A DNA stretch of 64,000 nucleotides, taken from contig NZ_CP027229.1 in NCBI RefSeq assembly GCF_002999135.1, positions 2,124,001 to 2,188,000 on the forward strand. Reading direction: 5' to 3'. Source of the DNA: Capnocytophaga sp. oral taxon 878. Lineage in GTDB: Bacteria; Bacteroidota; Bacteroidia; Flavobacteriales; Flavobacteriaceae. How positions within the stretch are numbered: the stretch's first letter is position 1; each line of letters opens with the position of its first letter. The translations under genes and the position numbers were made by a program. Of this stretch, positions 16,482 to 25,642 are shown one piece after another. The notes under the pieces were generated by a model. The model was not told the DNA's origin. It worked only from the letters and a program-made list of their open reading frames with translations, and searched no databases.

Positions 16482-17600
16482 TTAAACTTCTTTTTTAAAG
16501 GTAGCACGGCGGGCAAAGATAACGGGATCAAAGCTTTTCCAAAGCTGCTGAATGGCTATGTTTTCTTCTAACTCGGGGGTGATAACACAATTGGTTACCC
16601 CATTGCGTTTAAATACATCATAATAATAATCAAACAGGAGGGCTGGAATACCTTTATTTTGATACTCGGGAGCTACGCCTATAAGGTAAAACTCTACTGT
16701 ATTATGGTGTTTTTTGGCTTGTAGTAAGTGCCACCATCCAAAAGGTAATAGAGAGCCTTTTGCTTTCTGTAAGGCTTTAGAGAAAGAAGGCATTACTATG
16801 GCAAAGCATATTAGTTTGCCATTTTTATCTTCAATAAAACGTATGTATTCGGGATTAATGAAGGGAATGTATTTTTGCTTAAAATAATCACGCTGGCGAT
16901 TGGTTATAGGTACATAGGACGCTAATTTGGAATAGGTATCATTGTAGAGATTGAACATATCATCAACGTGCTTAAGTACTTCCTTAGTAGTAGGCGTATC
17001 GATAAGGGTTACTCCATAACGCCTTTTGATAGCTTCGGCTGTTTTTTTAAAGAACTCGGGGTTGATACTTTTTATTAAAAAAGACATATCAATAAATCCT
17101 TTTTCTTTGGTAAAGCCTAACTGTTGTAAATGCTCATAGTAATAAGGATAGTGATACCAAGTCATCATATTAGAGATATGGTCATAGCCTTCGGTAAGCA
17201 AGCCTACTTTATCCATACTAGAGAAGCCCATAGGACCCTCAATATACTCTAACTGATGTAGGCGAGCTACCTCGGCAACCTTATCGAGCAGGGCTTTGGT
17301 AACCTGAATATCATCAATCATATCAAGCCAGCCAAAGCGTACTTTTTTAGCGCCTTGTGCGATATCGTGCTGGTTAATAATAGCTGCTACACGCCCTACT
17401 ATTTGATTTTGGGCGTTATAAGCTAAAAAGAAGAAAGCCTGTGCGTTATCGAACACAGGATTTTTATCTTTATTAAATGAAGCTACCTCATCGGCAATGA
17501 GAGGTGGCACCCAATAAGGGTGGTTTTTGTATAATGATAGGGGAAACTTTACAAAACTGGTAAGTTCCTTTTGAGTGGATATTTCTTTAATCAAAAACAT
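16482..17600 (-). CDS. GNAT-like acyltransferase, large Bacteroidota type
   Basis: 372 residues. The N-terminal half has FLAYNAQNQIVGRVAAIIN and the C-terminal half has EFYLIGVAPEYQNKGIPALLFDYYYDVFKRNGV, which resembles the acetyl-CoA-binding motif A of GNAT enzymes (x-G-x-G/A) and is followed by a strand with ITPELEEN. Two GNAT-like halves in one chain occur in a conserved flavobacterial family of unknown substrate. No signal peptide. Its 5' end overlaps the 3' end of the upstream gene by 14 nt. Confidence 0.7.
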   Translation of the reverse strand: MFLIKEISTQKELTSFVKFPLSLYKNHPYWVPPLIADEVASFNKDKNPVFDNAQAFFFLAYNAQNQIVGRVAAIINQHDIAQGAKKVRFGWLDMIDDIQVTKALLDKVAEVARLHQLEYIEGPMGFSSMDKVGLLTEGYDHISNMMTWYHYPYYYEHLQQLGFTKEKGFIDMSFLIKSINPEFFKKTAEAIKRRYGVTLIDTPTTKEVLKHVDDMFNLYNDTYSKLASYVPITNRQRDYFKQKYIPFINPEYIRFIEDKNGKLICFAIVMPSFSKALQKAKGSLLPFGWWHLLQAKKHHNTVEFYLIGVAPEYQNKGIPALLFDYYYDVFKRNGVTNCVITPELEENIAIQQLWKSFDPVIFARRATFKKEV

Positions 17601-18525
17601 TCTTTTTCCTTTTCTTAGCTTTTTTCTTGTGGCTTATTTTAGTAGGTTCAACTTTTTCTTTGAGTTTCTTTTTAATGAAGCTATTGTGCTTATCAATGCG
17701 GTAAGATACCCCTATAAGCCCCATATAACGCTGGGGAGTATCATTCCAGCCAAAGCCCATATCGGCATTGAGTTGTAGGTTATGTGAGGCTATATAAGCT
17801 ACCCCAAAGCGGGTAATTTGGTCATTATAACGATCACTAAAAATGCCTTGCTGTTCGGCAAAAATACTAAACCAGCCATTGTCAAGATTATGGGTGAGTG
17901 TGAATATATAACTATACTCGGAGCTGTCTTTTTTAAGGAAGCGGTCGGCAATAAGGTTGGCTACTACTACCACACGTGGGATAGGTTCTGCCTGAAAGAT
18001 AGCGGCTACCTTAGGTGACAAGGTAGGTATCTGTTCATAATAATAACGGCTATTGGGCAAGAAATTCATCCCTGCATATATTGCTATAGAGGGTGTGAGG
18101 TTACGCCAACGGAAAGAGTTATTGGCTTTCCAGCTATAGATATTGGGCTGCTCATCTAAGAATTTGGGCTTAAAAAGCAAATATTTTGCCCCGATAGTAT
18201 TATTGACAAAGCCTATATGTGTGGTGGTGGCATTGGGCAGGAAGGTTTTGTCATAGGCAAAAGTACCATTGAGCATTACCTCAAGCTGCTCTCTAAAAAA
18301 GCCATAGCGCACAGCGTAATTGACCCCTGTAAAATTCATAGAGGTACCCATTTGCTTATGGTTATTACGCTCATACCAGAGTCCGCCCTCAAACTGCAAG
18401 ACACGAGCCCCTACAGCATACGCACTTTGTGAGTTGCCTGGTAGATTGGAATTGATAATTTCGGTATATTGTGCCGAAACGAGTATTGGCAAGAGTGCGA
18501 AGATTAGTGAGTATATTCTGTTCAT
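17587..18525 (-). CDS. Outer-membrane protein with basic C-terminal tail
   Basis: 312 residues from the ATG at 18525; the longer frame to 18549 would overlap the promoter box. Signal peptide MNRIYSLIFALLPILVSAQ. The body has repeated amphipathic strands (ARVLQFEGGLWYER, GVNYAVRYGF, FGVAYIASHNLQLNADMGFGW, MGLIGVSYRID), resembling the MetA-pathway phenol-degradation/transporter-like barrel family. After the last strand it ends in about 35 very Lys-rich residues (FIKKKLKEKVEP...KKKAKKRKK), an unusual basic tail for a barrel. Confidence 0.72.
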   Translation of the reverse strand: MNRIYSLIFALLPILVSAQYTEIINSNLPGNSQSAYAVGARVLQFEGGLWYERNNHKQMGTSMNFTGVNYAVRYGFFREQLEVMLNGTFAYDKTFLPNATTTHIGFVNNTIGAKYLLFKPKFLDEQPNIYSWKANNSFRWRNLTPSIAIYAGMNFLPNSRYYYEQIPTLSPKVAAIFQAEPIPRVVVVANLIADRFLKKDSSEYSYIFTLTHNLDNGWFSIFAEQQGIFSDRYNDQITRFGVAYIASHNLQLNADMGFGWNDTPQRYMGLIGVSYRIDKHNSFIKKKLKEKVEPTKISHKKKAKKRKKNVFD

Positions 18526-18546
18526 TGCAAAAGTGTTTTTAGGCGA

Positions 18547-18554
18547 CAAAGGTA
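18547..18554 (-). promoter_or_regulatory. Promoter -7 box for the outer-membrane protein gene
   Basis: CAAAGGTA on the plus strand, that is TACCTTTG on the minus strand, 21 nt before the ATG at 18525. Next to it (18562-18620) lies an AT-rich run with GAATTAGCAAATT-like units repeated four times. Confidence 0.65.
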
Positions 18555-18617
18555 CAAAAAATTAGTGAATTAGCAAATGAGAGAATTAGCAAATTAGCAA
18601 ATTTGGGAATTAGCAAA

Positions 18618-19809
18618 TTATGATTTATGAAGTACCCTTCGGAGGGTAAGGGTTGCTAAAAAGAGATATACTATACACAAACCCCACATTCCTAACCAAA
18701 AGGGCATAATAGTGGTGAGACTTGCGCCCATCTGGGTAATGGATACAAAGCCTTTGCTACCCAAAGTAGTGGGCAGGGCATAGGATAGTACTGTGAGCCA
18801 CTGTGGCATTGCTACTGATGGCCACGAAAAACCGGTGAGCATTATGGCTGGTACTGAGGTGTACATTATAAGCATAATAGCATCTTCACGGCGGCGCAAG
18901 AAATTAAGCAAACATAAGCCCATAAAGACTATGGCTAAAATGAAAGGAATCATAAACACTAATACGCTGAGTATGTTACTGCGTAGGGGTATGCCAAAAA
19001 GAGGCATTACGATACCTAAAATGATGAGCAGAATGAGCACTGAGAAGCCTAAATAGGTAGTGGCTTTGCCCATCACAATGGGCAGTGCGCCAAAAAAGCT
19101 ATCGGAGTTGGGGTATATTTTTTTTGAGTTTATTACCTTCGCGCATTGTTCCGCCTAAAATACCTACTGCTGTGAGTATGGTGGTTTGGAAGATAATTAC
19201 TAATACGATAGGTATAAGAAAGGTAGCGTACCCTGATGATGGATTATAAAGGCTTACTACCTGAGCGCTTACAGGCATTGCCTCATCGCGTGCCTGAGTG
19301 GGGAGCTTGCCTTGTGCTGCGGTGCGCTTAAGCTCGACCCCTGCATTGAGGTAGGTGGCTGATACTTTGGCTGCTGTGAGCACTTGCTTATAATAGAGCA
19401 TATATGAAGCATCGGCGTAGACAGAGATTACGGGTTGCTCGCCGCGCTGGAGGTCACGGCCAAAATCTTTAGGGATGGTGATTATACCACGTATTTGCTC
19501 CTGCTGGAAGGCTTTTTGAGCATCGGCTAGATTCAAATAACTGCTGTAGATAGCCACCCCGCTGCTGGCATCTATCATCCGGAGTAACTGGCGGCTATTG
19601 GTAGTATTATCGGCATCGACTACGCCTACGGGTAGCTCTTGTAGGGTTTCTTCTGAATAAAGATAGGTGTACAAGAATGAGACGGCTACTGCGACAATGA
19701 CAAATGAGAAAAACACTGCGCGGTCGCGGAAAATGTATTTGGCTTCCCACAACATTGCCTTGGTAAAATCGGCTGAACTTTGGTATATGTAATTTCTAAA
19801 CTTTTTCAT
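18618..19809 (-). pseudogene. ABC-2 type permease, split by a frameshift in an A8 run
   Basis: Two frames make one protein. The N-terminal part (start 19809, ends 19099) has an anchor helix, the extracytoplasmic loop (PVGVVDADNTTNSRQLLRMID) and the first core helices, then ends in the unnatural KKNIPQLR. The C-terminal part (19076 to 18618) supplies the remaining helices. Removing one A from the run of eight (T8 on the plus strand at 19118-19125) joins them as KKIYPNSDSFFGALPIVMGKA, matching the family. The joined product of about 396 residues fits its paralogue upstream (383). It could be a true pseudogene, a slippage- or phase-variable gene, or a sequencing error. It overlaps the upstream permease by 14 nt, with GGAGG before its ATG. 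Confidence 0.8.
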
Positions 19810-20947
19810 ATCCTCCTGATTTAATTTTCTTAACAAACATAGGGTAGGCGACTATAAATAATAGGGCAAAGAGCAATAGGGCTAAAAGAGGTTGCCAAGT
19901 CATTTCGATAGGGATGCCTTTAATAGCGCGATTGACATAATACTTCATAAAATGGGCATAAGGGAAGATTTGCGCTAAGTACTGCATACTTTTAGGCAGC
20001 CCTTCCATAGGGAAGGTGTAGGCTGCAAAGGAGAATGCTATGGCTGTAAAACCACTGCCTATGGTAAGAGCTAAGCGAAAATCGGGGGCTAGGGATACTA
20101 TTGCGATTCCTATAACTTGGTACACCACCACTAAGGCAAAGGTGATGAGCAAGACATTAAACATAGGGATGTGAAGGGGTGTGCCTATGAGGTTGAAGAG
20201 CAAGAAGTTCATCCACCAGCCTATAAAAAAGAGTAGCAGGGTGTAGGGCAGTAGCTTGCTAATAAGGGCTTTTAAGGGGTTGCCTCCTGCTTTTTTGAGC
20301 CATTGCTTGCCTCGTTGGTAGCGAAACTCGACTCCTAAGACGTAGACAGTTACCATCATTACTATCATTTGGAGCATCATTGGCAAGAGTGCTGTGAGTA
20401 GGTAATAGGCGTAATTGGAGTAGGGGTTAAAGAGCCCATAATCGGCCACTTTTATGGGTTGGGCTTCGGCATATACGCGCTGGGATTGGGTTCCTTTTTG
20501 CATTTTCTTTTTCATCAGTAATGCTGCTGAGAAAGAGCCTATTGTGACTTGGAAGTCTTTTTGAATGAGGCCTGCCCCGAGCATAAACTGGTTATTGGTG
20601 TAGCATATTACTGACTGATTTTCGCCTTTAAAAATATTCTGTTGGAAATTGGCGGGTATGACTATAAAGCCGATTATGTGCTGCTGCTGGATGAGGCTCT
20701 GGGCTTCTTGTTCGCTGCTTACTTTAGTAGTAAGGGCGATATTGGGGGTAGCCTCGAGCATACGCAGGAGGTTTGCCGAGAGTTGGGTGTTATCATAATC
20801 GATATATGCCATAGGCAAATCACGAGGTACGCCTTTGTAGAATAGAGTTGCAAAGAACCCGAAGAGCAACATTGGTAGCACTAAGACGTAAAAGAGGCGC
20901 TTAGGCGATAGGAAGAGGTTCTTGCATTCGGTTTTAAATAAATACAT
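19796..20947 (-). CDS. ABC-2 type permease
   Basis: 383 residues. One N-terminal helix (about 16-36), a large periplasmic domain (PMAYIDYDNTQLSANLLRML...GFIVIPANFQQNI), then five core helices with a typical FAAYTFPMEGLPKSMQYLAQIFPYAHFMKYY segment. This is the YhhJ/YbhS-like half of tripartite exporters. Such permease pairs normally follow TolC and HlyD genes. Here those genes are on the same strand but 17.5 kb upstream. No ATPase gene is adjacent. Confidence 0.85.
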   Translation of the reverse strand: MYLFKTECKNLFLSPKRLFYVLVLPMLLFGFFATLFYKGVPRDLPMAYIDYDNTQLSANLLRMLEATPNIALTTKVSSEQEAQSLIQQQHIIGFIVIPANFQQNIFKGENQSVICYTNNQFMLGAGLIQKDFQVTIGSFSAALLMKKKMQKGTQSQRVYAEAQPIKVADYGLFNPYSNYAYYLLTALLPMMLQMIVMMVTVYVLGVEFRYQRGKQWLKKAGGNPLKALISKLLPYTLLLFFIGWWMNFLLFNLIGTPLHIPMFNVLLITFALVVVYQVIGIAIVSLAPDFRLALTIGSGFTAIAFSFAAYTFPMEGLPKSMQYLAQIFPYAHFMKYYVNRAIKGIPIEMTWQPLLALLLFALLFIVAYPMFVKKIKSGGYEKV

Positions 20948-21011
20948 AATGATAATTTATTAAGATGTAAATATGTTTATTAGTTAATAGGATAGGGCTG
21001 TGCTAAGGGAG

Positions 21012-21060
21012 CAACTATCCTTCGTTTATAGTTCGTTTATCCTTCGTTATTCGTTCGTTC
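21012..21060 (+). repeat. Dispersed intergenic repeat, copy C
   Basis: CAACTATCC then TTCGTTTATAG, TTCGTTTATCC, TTCGTTA, TTCG, TTCGTTCGG. Nearly identical to copy B at 9485. Both flanking genes run on the minus strand, but this copy has the plus orientation. It sits exactly at the downstream edge of the immunity-type gene array. Confidence 0.8.
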
Positions 21061-21100
21061 GGCCTTGGGTGGCCTTGGGGGAGAGATGGGGTGATCATAT

Positions 21101-21643
21101 TTATTGGTTTTTAAGTACTTTATCGATAAGTATGGTTTGTTTATAGATTTTTTGGTATCGGGTAAGGAGTTTGCCTGAGTAATAGCCTATGTAATAGGCT
21201 CTTTGGTGTTGGTGTTTTTGGGCTTCTTCTTTAGTAATCTCGTCATACAAATAAGTAGGGCTGGGGGTGTTCTTTTTGTGCAAATCGGAACAATTAAGGA
21301 AATAGCGCAGGGTGAGGTGTTGGTCATACAAGTAGAGTTTTTGGTGGGTAGCGGTAATTTGGGCAAAGACTTTTTGCTGGGGGATGGGAGTGATGGGGAT
21401 TTTGTGCTGAAAAGATTGGGAAGCAGAGAAGGTGTATTGAGCCTCGATGCTTATTTCGGAGTTTTTTATTTTGAACATTTTACGCTTACAATGATTGCCC
21501 AATGAGAAATACTGAAAGCCTGCGTTTTGGCCACAATACTCATAGGTGAGGAATGATTGGGGTGTAAAGGCATTGGTGGCTTTGCGCTCTTGGGGTGATT
21601 GTTTGCAAGAGAATAGGGCTAATAAAGAGGCTAATAGGGTCAT
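21101..21643 (-). CDS. Lipoprotein, function unknown
   Basis: 180 residues. Short signal sequence with lipobox (LLALFSC, Cys13) followed by KQSPQER. The body is rich in Tyr, Gln and Lys with alternating strands and no recognised domain. It is the last gene of the array and begins 10 nt after the frameshifted small gene, with which it may be co-expressed. Function not assigned. Confidence 0.6.
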   Translation of the reverse strand: MTLLASLLALFSCKQSPQERKATNAFTPQSFLTYEYCGQNAGFQYFSLGNHCKRKMFKIKNSEISIEAQYTFSASQSFQHKIPITPIPQQKVFAQITATHQKLYLYDQHLTLRYFLNCSDLHKKNTPSPTYLYDEITKEEAQKHQHQRAYYIGYYSGKLLTRYQKIYKQTILIDKVLKNQ

Positions 21644-21653
21644 TGTTTTTAGA

Positions 21654-21834
21654 TTATAGGATTTGTTTTTCTAATTCTTTTTTGTTCAATAGGTATGTTT
21701 TCAGGAGGTCTGCTAATTGTTCTTTGACCAACACCCTCCTCCCCTCTTTTACAAGAAGGTCTTCGTGTTTCTTTTTTTAGATATTGCTTTACTTTTTGCT
21801 CTATAAGCTTGCTCTTAAAGGTAATGTAACTCAT
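21654..21834 (-). pseudogene. Small helical protein gene with a one-base frameshift
   Basis: Reading from the ATG at 21834, the first 20 codons give MSYITFKSKLIEQKVKQYLK. Then a run of seven A (T7 at 21772-21778 on the plus strand) shifts the frame into an Arg/Pro-rich sequence ending at 21649. Dropping one A restores a natural Leu/Lys/Glu-rich helix (KKHEDLLVKEGRRVLVKEQL and onward, ending EKQIL) with TAA at 21654, total about 59 residues. The ATG overlaps the stop of the upstream methyltransferase. Same type of lesion as in the permease 2.5 kb away. Confidence 0.6.
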
Positions 21835-22559
21835 TTAGTTGCTTTTCTAAAAGTGATTCCATAAAACTTGTTATTCCAGAACAATTCTGTTTTCTTTTCA
21901 ACCACTGACGTTGGGATACATTGTTCTATGGCGTTCAAATCAACCGTTTTGCCTTCAAAATAGGATTTAGAAAAGACGCTTTTCTTGTATTGGGTCTCCA
22001 CAAAGTCGGCTGTCTCATCGGCGATAAGCAACTTGCTTCCTGGTTTGGCAACTCGGAGCATTTCGCTCATAGCAAGAGCTTTATCGTTGAAAAAATTGAT
22101 ACCTCCGTTGTGAAAAACAATATCAAACATATTATCAGCAAAAGGTAACTCTTCAGCGGGACATTGCACAAGGGTAAGGTTTGTTTTCTTTTGCCACTGT
22201 TTCTTACATCTTTTGAGCATTCCCATAGAAATATCAGCTCCTACAAGGTCTATTGTTTTCAGATCAATCCCTTGAGGTAGATAACGCAAGTCTGCCCCTG
22301 TACCTATGGAAACATAAAGTACCGAAATAGCATTCTTCCATTCCAAGCGGCTCATCAATTCCGTACGCAGGCGGTCAATGCCATTTCCATACTTGAATTT
22401 TCCTATCCATTTTTCTCCAAAATCATAAAAGAAAGACATCCAATCATACATTTTCATATATTTTTGATTATCTCCACTGACAAAATGGTCATTCATACAG
22501 CAAAAAATACCATCTTCTATTTTTATATCAGCTTTTAATATTTGGGATATATCCTTCAT
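21831..22559 (-). CDS. SAM-dependent methyltransferase
   Basis: 242 residues with a class I Rossmann methyltransferase core: motif I VLYVSIGTGADLRYL near 80-94, acidic ribose-binding DLVGADISMGML, and PFADNMFDIVFHNGGINFF (motif IV region). This is the Methyltransf_11 pattern. The substrate is unknown; relatives act on quinones, lipids or small molecules. Cys22-Cys23 near the N-terminus is unusual. It is followed with a 4-nt overlap by the frameshifted small gene. Confidence 0.82.
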   Translation of the reverse strand: MKDISQILKADIKIEDGIFCCMNDHFVSGDNQKYMKMYDWMSFFYDFGEKWIGKFKYGNGIDRLRTELMSRLEWKNAISVLYVSIGTGADLRYLPQGIDLKTIDLVGADISMGMLKRCKKQWQKKTNLTLVQCPAEELPFADNMFDIVFHNGGINFFNDKALAMSEMLRVAKPGSKLLIADETADFVETQYKKSVFSKSYFEGKTVDLNAIEQCIPTSVVEKKTELFWNNKFYGITFRKATK

Positions 22560-22577
22560 TGTATTTATATTTTTAAA

Positions 22578-22913
22578 TTATCTTTTCTTAATCAAAATAT
22601 CTCCTTCACAAAGCCAAAGAGGTTCATTTTCTATCTTTAACTCCTCCCACCATTGTTTTTCTTCTGTTTCAGCATCATCTACAATACGAAAATTAGCAAA
22701 ATCTGTACGAGGCGGAGGCAATACAACAATATGCTCTATCTCTTTAGGTTCCAAATGATAAGTATCCGAAAGTTTTTTGAGAAACAATAACTGCTCTAAC
22801 TCCTTTTTATAGCTTACAAGTGCTTGTTTCTCCTCTTGCAAAAGAGAAACTTCTTTAAGCTGATGAATTGTTTTCTGAAGTTCATCTTCTATAAGTTGTT
22901 TTGCTGTTTTCAT
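22578..22913 (-). CDS. Hypothetical protein with N-terminal coiled coil
   Basis: 111 residues. The first 50 form a predicted coiled coil (EDELQKTIHQLKEVSLLQEEKQALVS), the rest is a small mixed domain with a Trp pair (KQWWEEL). No family recognised. Its ATG overlaps the stop of the DUF1697 gene by 4 nt, so the two are translationally coupled. Confidence 0.6.
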   Translation of the reverse strand: MKTAKQLIEDELQKTIHQLKEVSLLQEEKQALVSYKKELEQLLFLKKLSDTYHLEPKEIEHIVVLPPPRTDFANFRIVDDAETEEKQWWEELKIENEPLWLCEGDILIKKR

Positions 22914-23473
22914 TCTTTAGTAAGTTCATCAACCATTGTAATAAGTTTGCTCAAAGTATTAAAATTACGCGTTGTAGCTACTATTTTAAGTCTCTTTTCC
23001 ACATAATTGTTATTCAATTTAGACCTTGAAGCATCCTTAGGAAGATATAGATATATTTTATTACCTACAATAGTCAATTCTTCTCCATCAAAAGTTTCTT
23101 TCTGTAACTTTTCTACTAAATCAGGTGTTAAAACACTATTTGTGAGCGTAAAAAATACCCGAGCTATATCATAATTTTCTCCTATAAAAGGATTCATATC
23201 AAGCATTTCCTGTACTTCCTTACGAGTTGCTACAACAGTTGGTAGGTCAGGACCTATATGTTCTTTTATTAATTGGGAGACTTTGGGGGCTATTTCACTA
23301 CGTACTTTGTCAGATAAGAACACTATATTTCCACTTTGGATATAAGTGCGTACCCCTTCAAATTCTGAGGAGAGTAATTCTTGTAGCTCTGCCATTTTGG
23401 GGATTCTGTTTTTCCCCGTAGGCATTACTCCTCGCAATAAAGCTATATAAGGTTTTTTGTCTTTTGTTTTCAT
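22910..23473 (-). CDS. DUF1697 domain protein
   Basis: 187 residues, full-length for DUF1697 (PF08002). The signature YIALLRGVMPTGKNRIPKMAELQELL at the N-terminus, then VRTYIQSGNIVF and, near the end, NNYVEKRLKIVATTRNFNTLSKL, are all present. The biochemical role of the family is unknown; in many genomes it is a stand-alone gene. It overlaps the next gene by 4 nt. Confidence 0.9.
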   Translation of the reverse strand: MKTKDKKPYIALLRGVMPTGKNRIPKMAELQELLSSEFEGVRTYIQSGNIVFLSDKVRSEIAPKVSQLIKEHIGPDLPTVVATRKEVQEMLDMNPFIGENYDIARVFFTLTNSVLTPDLVEKLQKETFDGEELTIVGNKIYLYLPKDASRSKLNNNYVEKRLKIVATTRNFNTLSKLITMVDELTKE

Positions 23474-23475
23474 TA

Positions 23476-24390
23476 TTATAATCCATATTTAGTCCAGCCC
23501 CCATCGTGCCTTTGGCATTCGTCAATTCGCCACTCGCCATCTTTTCTGATGATGAGAAATCGAAACTGATCATCACGATCATTTTGGGTATAGAGGTATA
23601 TCTTATTTTTAGTCACCAACTCGTTATCTATGATTTGATGTCCTCCATAAGTACCGCCTTCGTTTAGTGAAAAATGAATCCCCTCAGGACGATAGCCTGC
23701 CCTGCGTTTATCAGTACAATACTTTTCAAATAGGACTTTACACTTTTCTTGTACCAAAAGCTCAGTCTCTTCTGTATCATCGCTTTTAGCCGCAAAAGCC
23801 TCCCACTCAGTCATTGCAGCAAAGAAATCTAAAAGCAATTGTTTTACCACAGGCAAATCCTCTTCCAGAGTTGCAGCTGGTTTCTTCTTCCCTGCCGTGC
23901 GTTGGGCTTGTTCAAAGGCTTTTATCTGCTCATCGGTAAAAGGTTTGTCAAGGTAGAAACTCACCTTATTGTAATGCGCCACTGCCATTAGTCCCTCAAA
24001 AGTAACACGCGTTCTCTTTAATGAAAGAGACTTTAAGCGTGGTACTTGCAAAACAGTTTTTAGCGTCTCATCTGTTACTGCACAACCGTCAAGTGAAATA
24101 TGGTCAATAGCCTTTTCAGCAAAATATCTAAATCCTTCTCCTGTAACTTGTTTATTATCTTCCAAGAAAAGAAGCTTTAGCTTAGGCAAGGTTGCCAAGT
24201 CTTTCAAAGCTTCATCGGTAATATCAGTATTGATAAAACCCATATTTACCAACGATTTTACTCTCACTATTTGCGCTACCATAGCGTCTGTTAGCGCAAC
24301 ATCTTTATAATGATGCCCTTTGCAAAAACGCTCTTCGGTTACTTCTCTCAAAGCTGCTTCTAAGCTGATAGGGTGTTTGTATGCGGCCAT
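23476..24390 (-). CDS. Leucine-rich-repeat protein with NTF2-like immunity domain
   Basis: 304 residues. The N-terminal half has LRR-like units (LVNMGFINTDITDEALKDLA, LKLLFLEDNKQVTGEGFRYF, ISLDGCAVTDETLKTV, LKSLSLKRTRVTFEGLMA). After a Lys/Ala linker near 170 the C-terminal half (about 180-304) ends RFLIIRKDGEWRIDECQRHD, the pattern of NTF2-fold immunity proteins of polymorphic toxin systems (RhsIA-like). It would neutralise an incoming effector in the cytosol. The fusion is uncommon. It is one of the clearest immunity-type genes in the array. Confidence 0.68.
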   Translation of the reverse strand: MAAYKHPISLEAALREVTEERFCKGHHYKDVALTDAMVAQIVRVKSLVNMGFINTDITDEALKDLATLPKLKLLFLEDNKQVTGEGFRYFAEKAIDHISLDGCAVTDETLKTVLQVPRLKSLSLKRTRVTFEGLMAVAHYNKVSFYLDKPFTDEQIKAFEQAQRTAGKKKPAATLEEDLPVVKQLLLDFFAAMTEWEAFAAKSDDTEETELLVQEKCKVLFEKYCTDKRRAGYRPEGIHFSLNEGGTYGGHQIIDNELVTKNKIYLYTQNDRDDQFRFLIIRKDGEWRIDECQRHDGGWTKYGL

Positions 24391-24410
24391 ATCTTTATGT
24401 GTTTAGGTTC

Positions 24411-25271
24411 TTATAAGGGTCTATTTACTTCGTACAAAGCCTCTGCTTCGCTAAGAGGGTTTCCATAATTGTAATATTGGTTTTTATCCTTGCCATAGGG
24501 CAGTTTATATCCTTCTGGAGAAGTGAGCACTACCACCTCAAAAGTATCGTAATCTGCTTCTTTGATGAGTTTGTTCAGGTAATAAATACGTTTATCATCT
24601 TTGGTATAGAAATGCGAAATCTTTCCCCAAGTCGCCGGATTTGCCTTAGGCAAAGACGACTTCCCATAGTAAACACTCCTATCATCTTTCCCAAAATCAC
24701 CATCGTTCATCGAGACAAATGTCGCCGGATTGGCCTTAGCAAGTAGCTTTATCTTCCCGTGATAATCCTCATAATACACCTGCTTGCTATCTTTGGCATA
24801 CCCATACGGAATCTCTACACGCACCACTCGCCTGATACCATCACTAAACTCCCACGATGTCTCTCTATCTCTATCCGTCCTGTGTACACCCTCATCACAC
24901 ACCTCAAAAGTGCTAATATCAGCAGGCTCAAAGCGCCCTCCCGATGTCCATACACTTTGATAATCGGTAGCATAACACTCGTTGAGCATTTCAAATGTCT
25001 TAGCATTAGCCCCTTTAAGAGTGCGCCCCACGATATAACAATGCTTGTCATCTTTAGCAAAAAAGCCATTAAAATAAACAAAAGTATCAAGATTTGCCTT
25101 CTCTATAGCCGAATAGCGGTAGTATATTCGCTTGCCGTCTGTCCAATAGCAGGGCGTTTCTTGTGTGTCCACCATATAAAAACGCGGGTCTTTGTCAATA
25201 TCTGCTACAGTGCGGATATCAATATCAAAAAAAGGGGGCTTCTTAGCCTCTAACTTAGTAATTTTCATCAT
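24411..25271 (-). CDS. DKNYY-repeat protein
   Basis: 286 residues built of repeated units of about 40 residues: AKDDKHCYIVG...LKGANAKTF, AKDSKQVYYED...LAKANPATF, GKDDRSVYYGK...LPKANPATW, TKDDKRIYYLN...IKEADYDTF, GKDKNQYYNYG. This is the DKNYY domain (PF13644), found in Bacteroidota proteins often near polymorphic-toxin loci. No signal peptide; a cytosolic beta-repeat binder, possibly an immunity protein, is inferred. Confidence 0.8.
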   Translation of the reverse strand: MMKITKLEAKKPPFFDIDIRTVADIDKDPRFYMVDTQETPCYWTDGKRIYYRYSAIEKANLDTFVYFNGFFAKDDKHCYIVGRTLKGANAKTFEMLNECYATDYQSVWTSGGRFEPADISTFEVCDEGVHRTDRDRETSWEFSDGIRRVVRVEIPYGYAKDSKQVYYEDYHGKIKLLAKANPATFVSMNDGDFGKDDRSVYYGKSSLPKANPATWGKISHFYTKDDKRIYYLNKLIKEADYDTFEVVVLTSPEGYKLPYGKDKNQYYNYGNPLSEAEALYEVNRPL

Positions 25272-25289
25272 TTTTCTTATTTTATTTGT

Positions 25290-25640
25290 TTATCCAATCT
25301 TTCAATCGCTTATTTCTTTCCCTCTCCCCCTATTACCTATTGCCTAAAATACATCTTTTCCTCATTTTTATTACCAATCTTTCAAAATTCTCCCATCTCC
25401 CAGTCTCTCCTCTTATCTCTTACCTCTTGCCTGATAATCAGCCTATTTCCACCCCACTCTCTTACCTCTTATCTCTTATCTTTTACCTACTTTAAACGAA
25501 CCTATAACGAACTATAAACGAACTGTAAACGAAGGATAGACTTTTATTTGCTGAAAATCAACCCTTTATTCCCCAAACTTTCTCTTTGCAAAAATCACAA
25601 CAAAATCGCCCAAACCTTACATTTTTCTCATCCCCTCCCC
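25290..25640 (-). repeat. Dispersed composite intergenic element, copy D
   Basis: Fills the 371-bp gap between two genes. Read on the minus strand it holds: an A/T-rich TTGCAAAGAG-like block with ATTTTGTTGTG, a TGATTTTCAGCAAATAAAAG block, four 11-bp units TTCGTTTACAG/TTCGTTTATAG/TTCGTTATAGG/TTCGTTTAAAG (25491-25539), then 7-bp-periodic AGATAAG/AGGTAAG purine tracts and GAATTTTGAAAG. The same modules in the same order occur at 31.9, 41.1 and 51.4 kb. No gene is visible. Confidence 0.8.
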
Positions 25641-25642
25641 TA

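Noticed and set aside
24477..25253. Plus-strand reading frames opposite the DKNYY gene
   Set aside because: They mirror the repeated codons of the DKNYY protein and have no promoter or recognisable domain.
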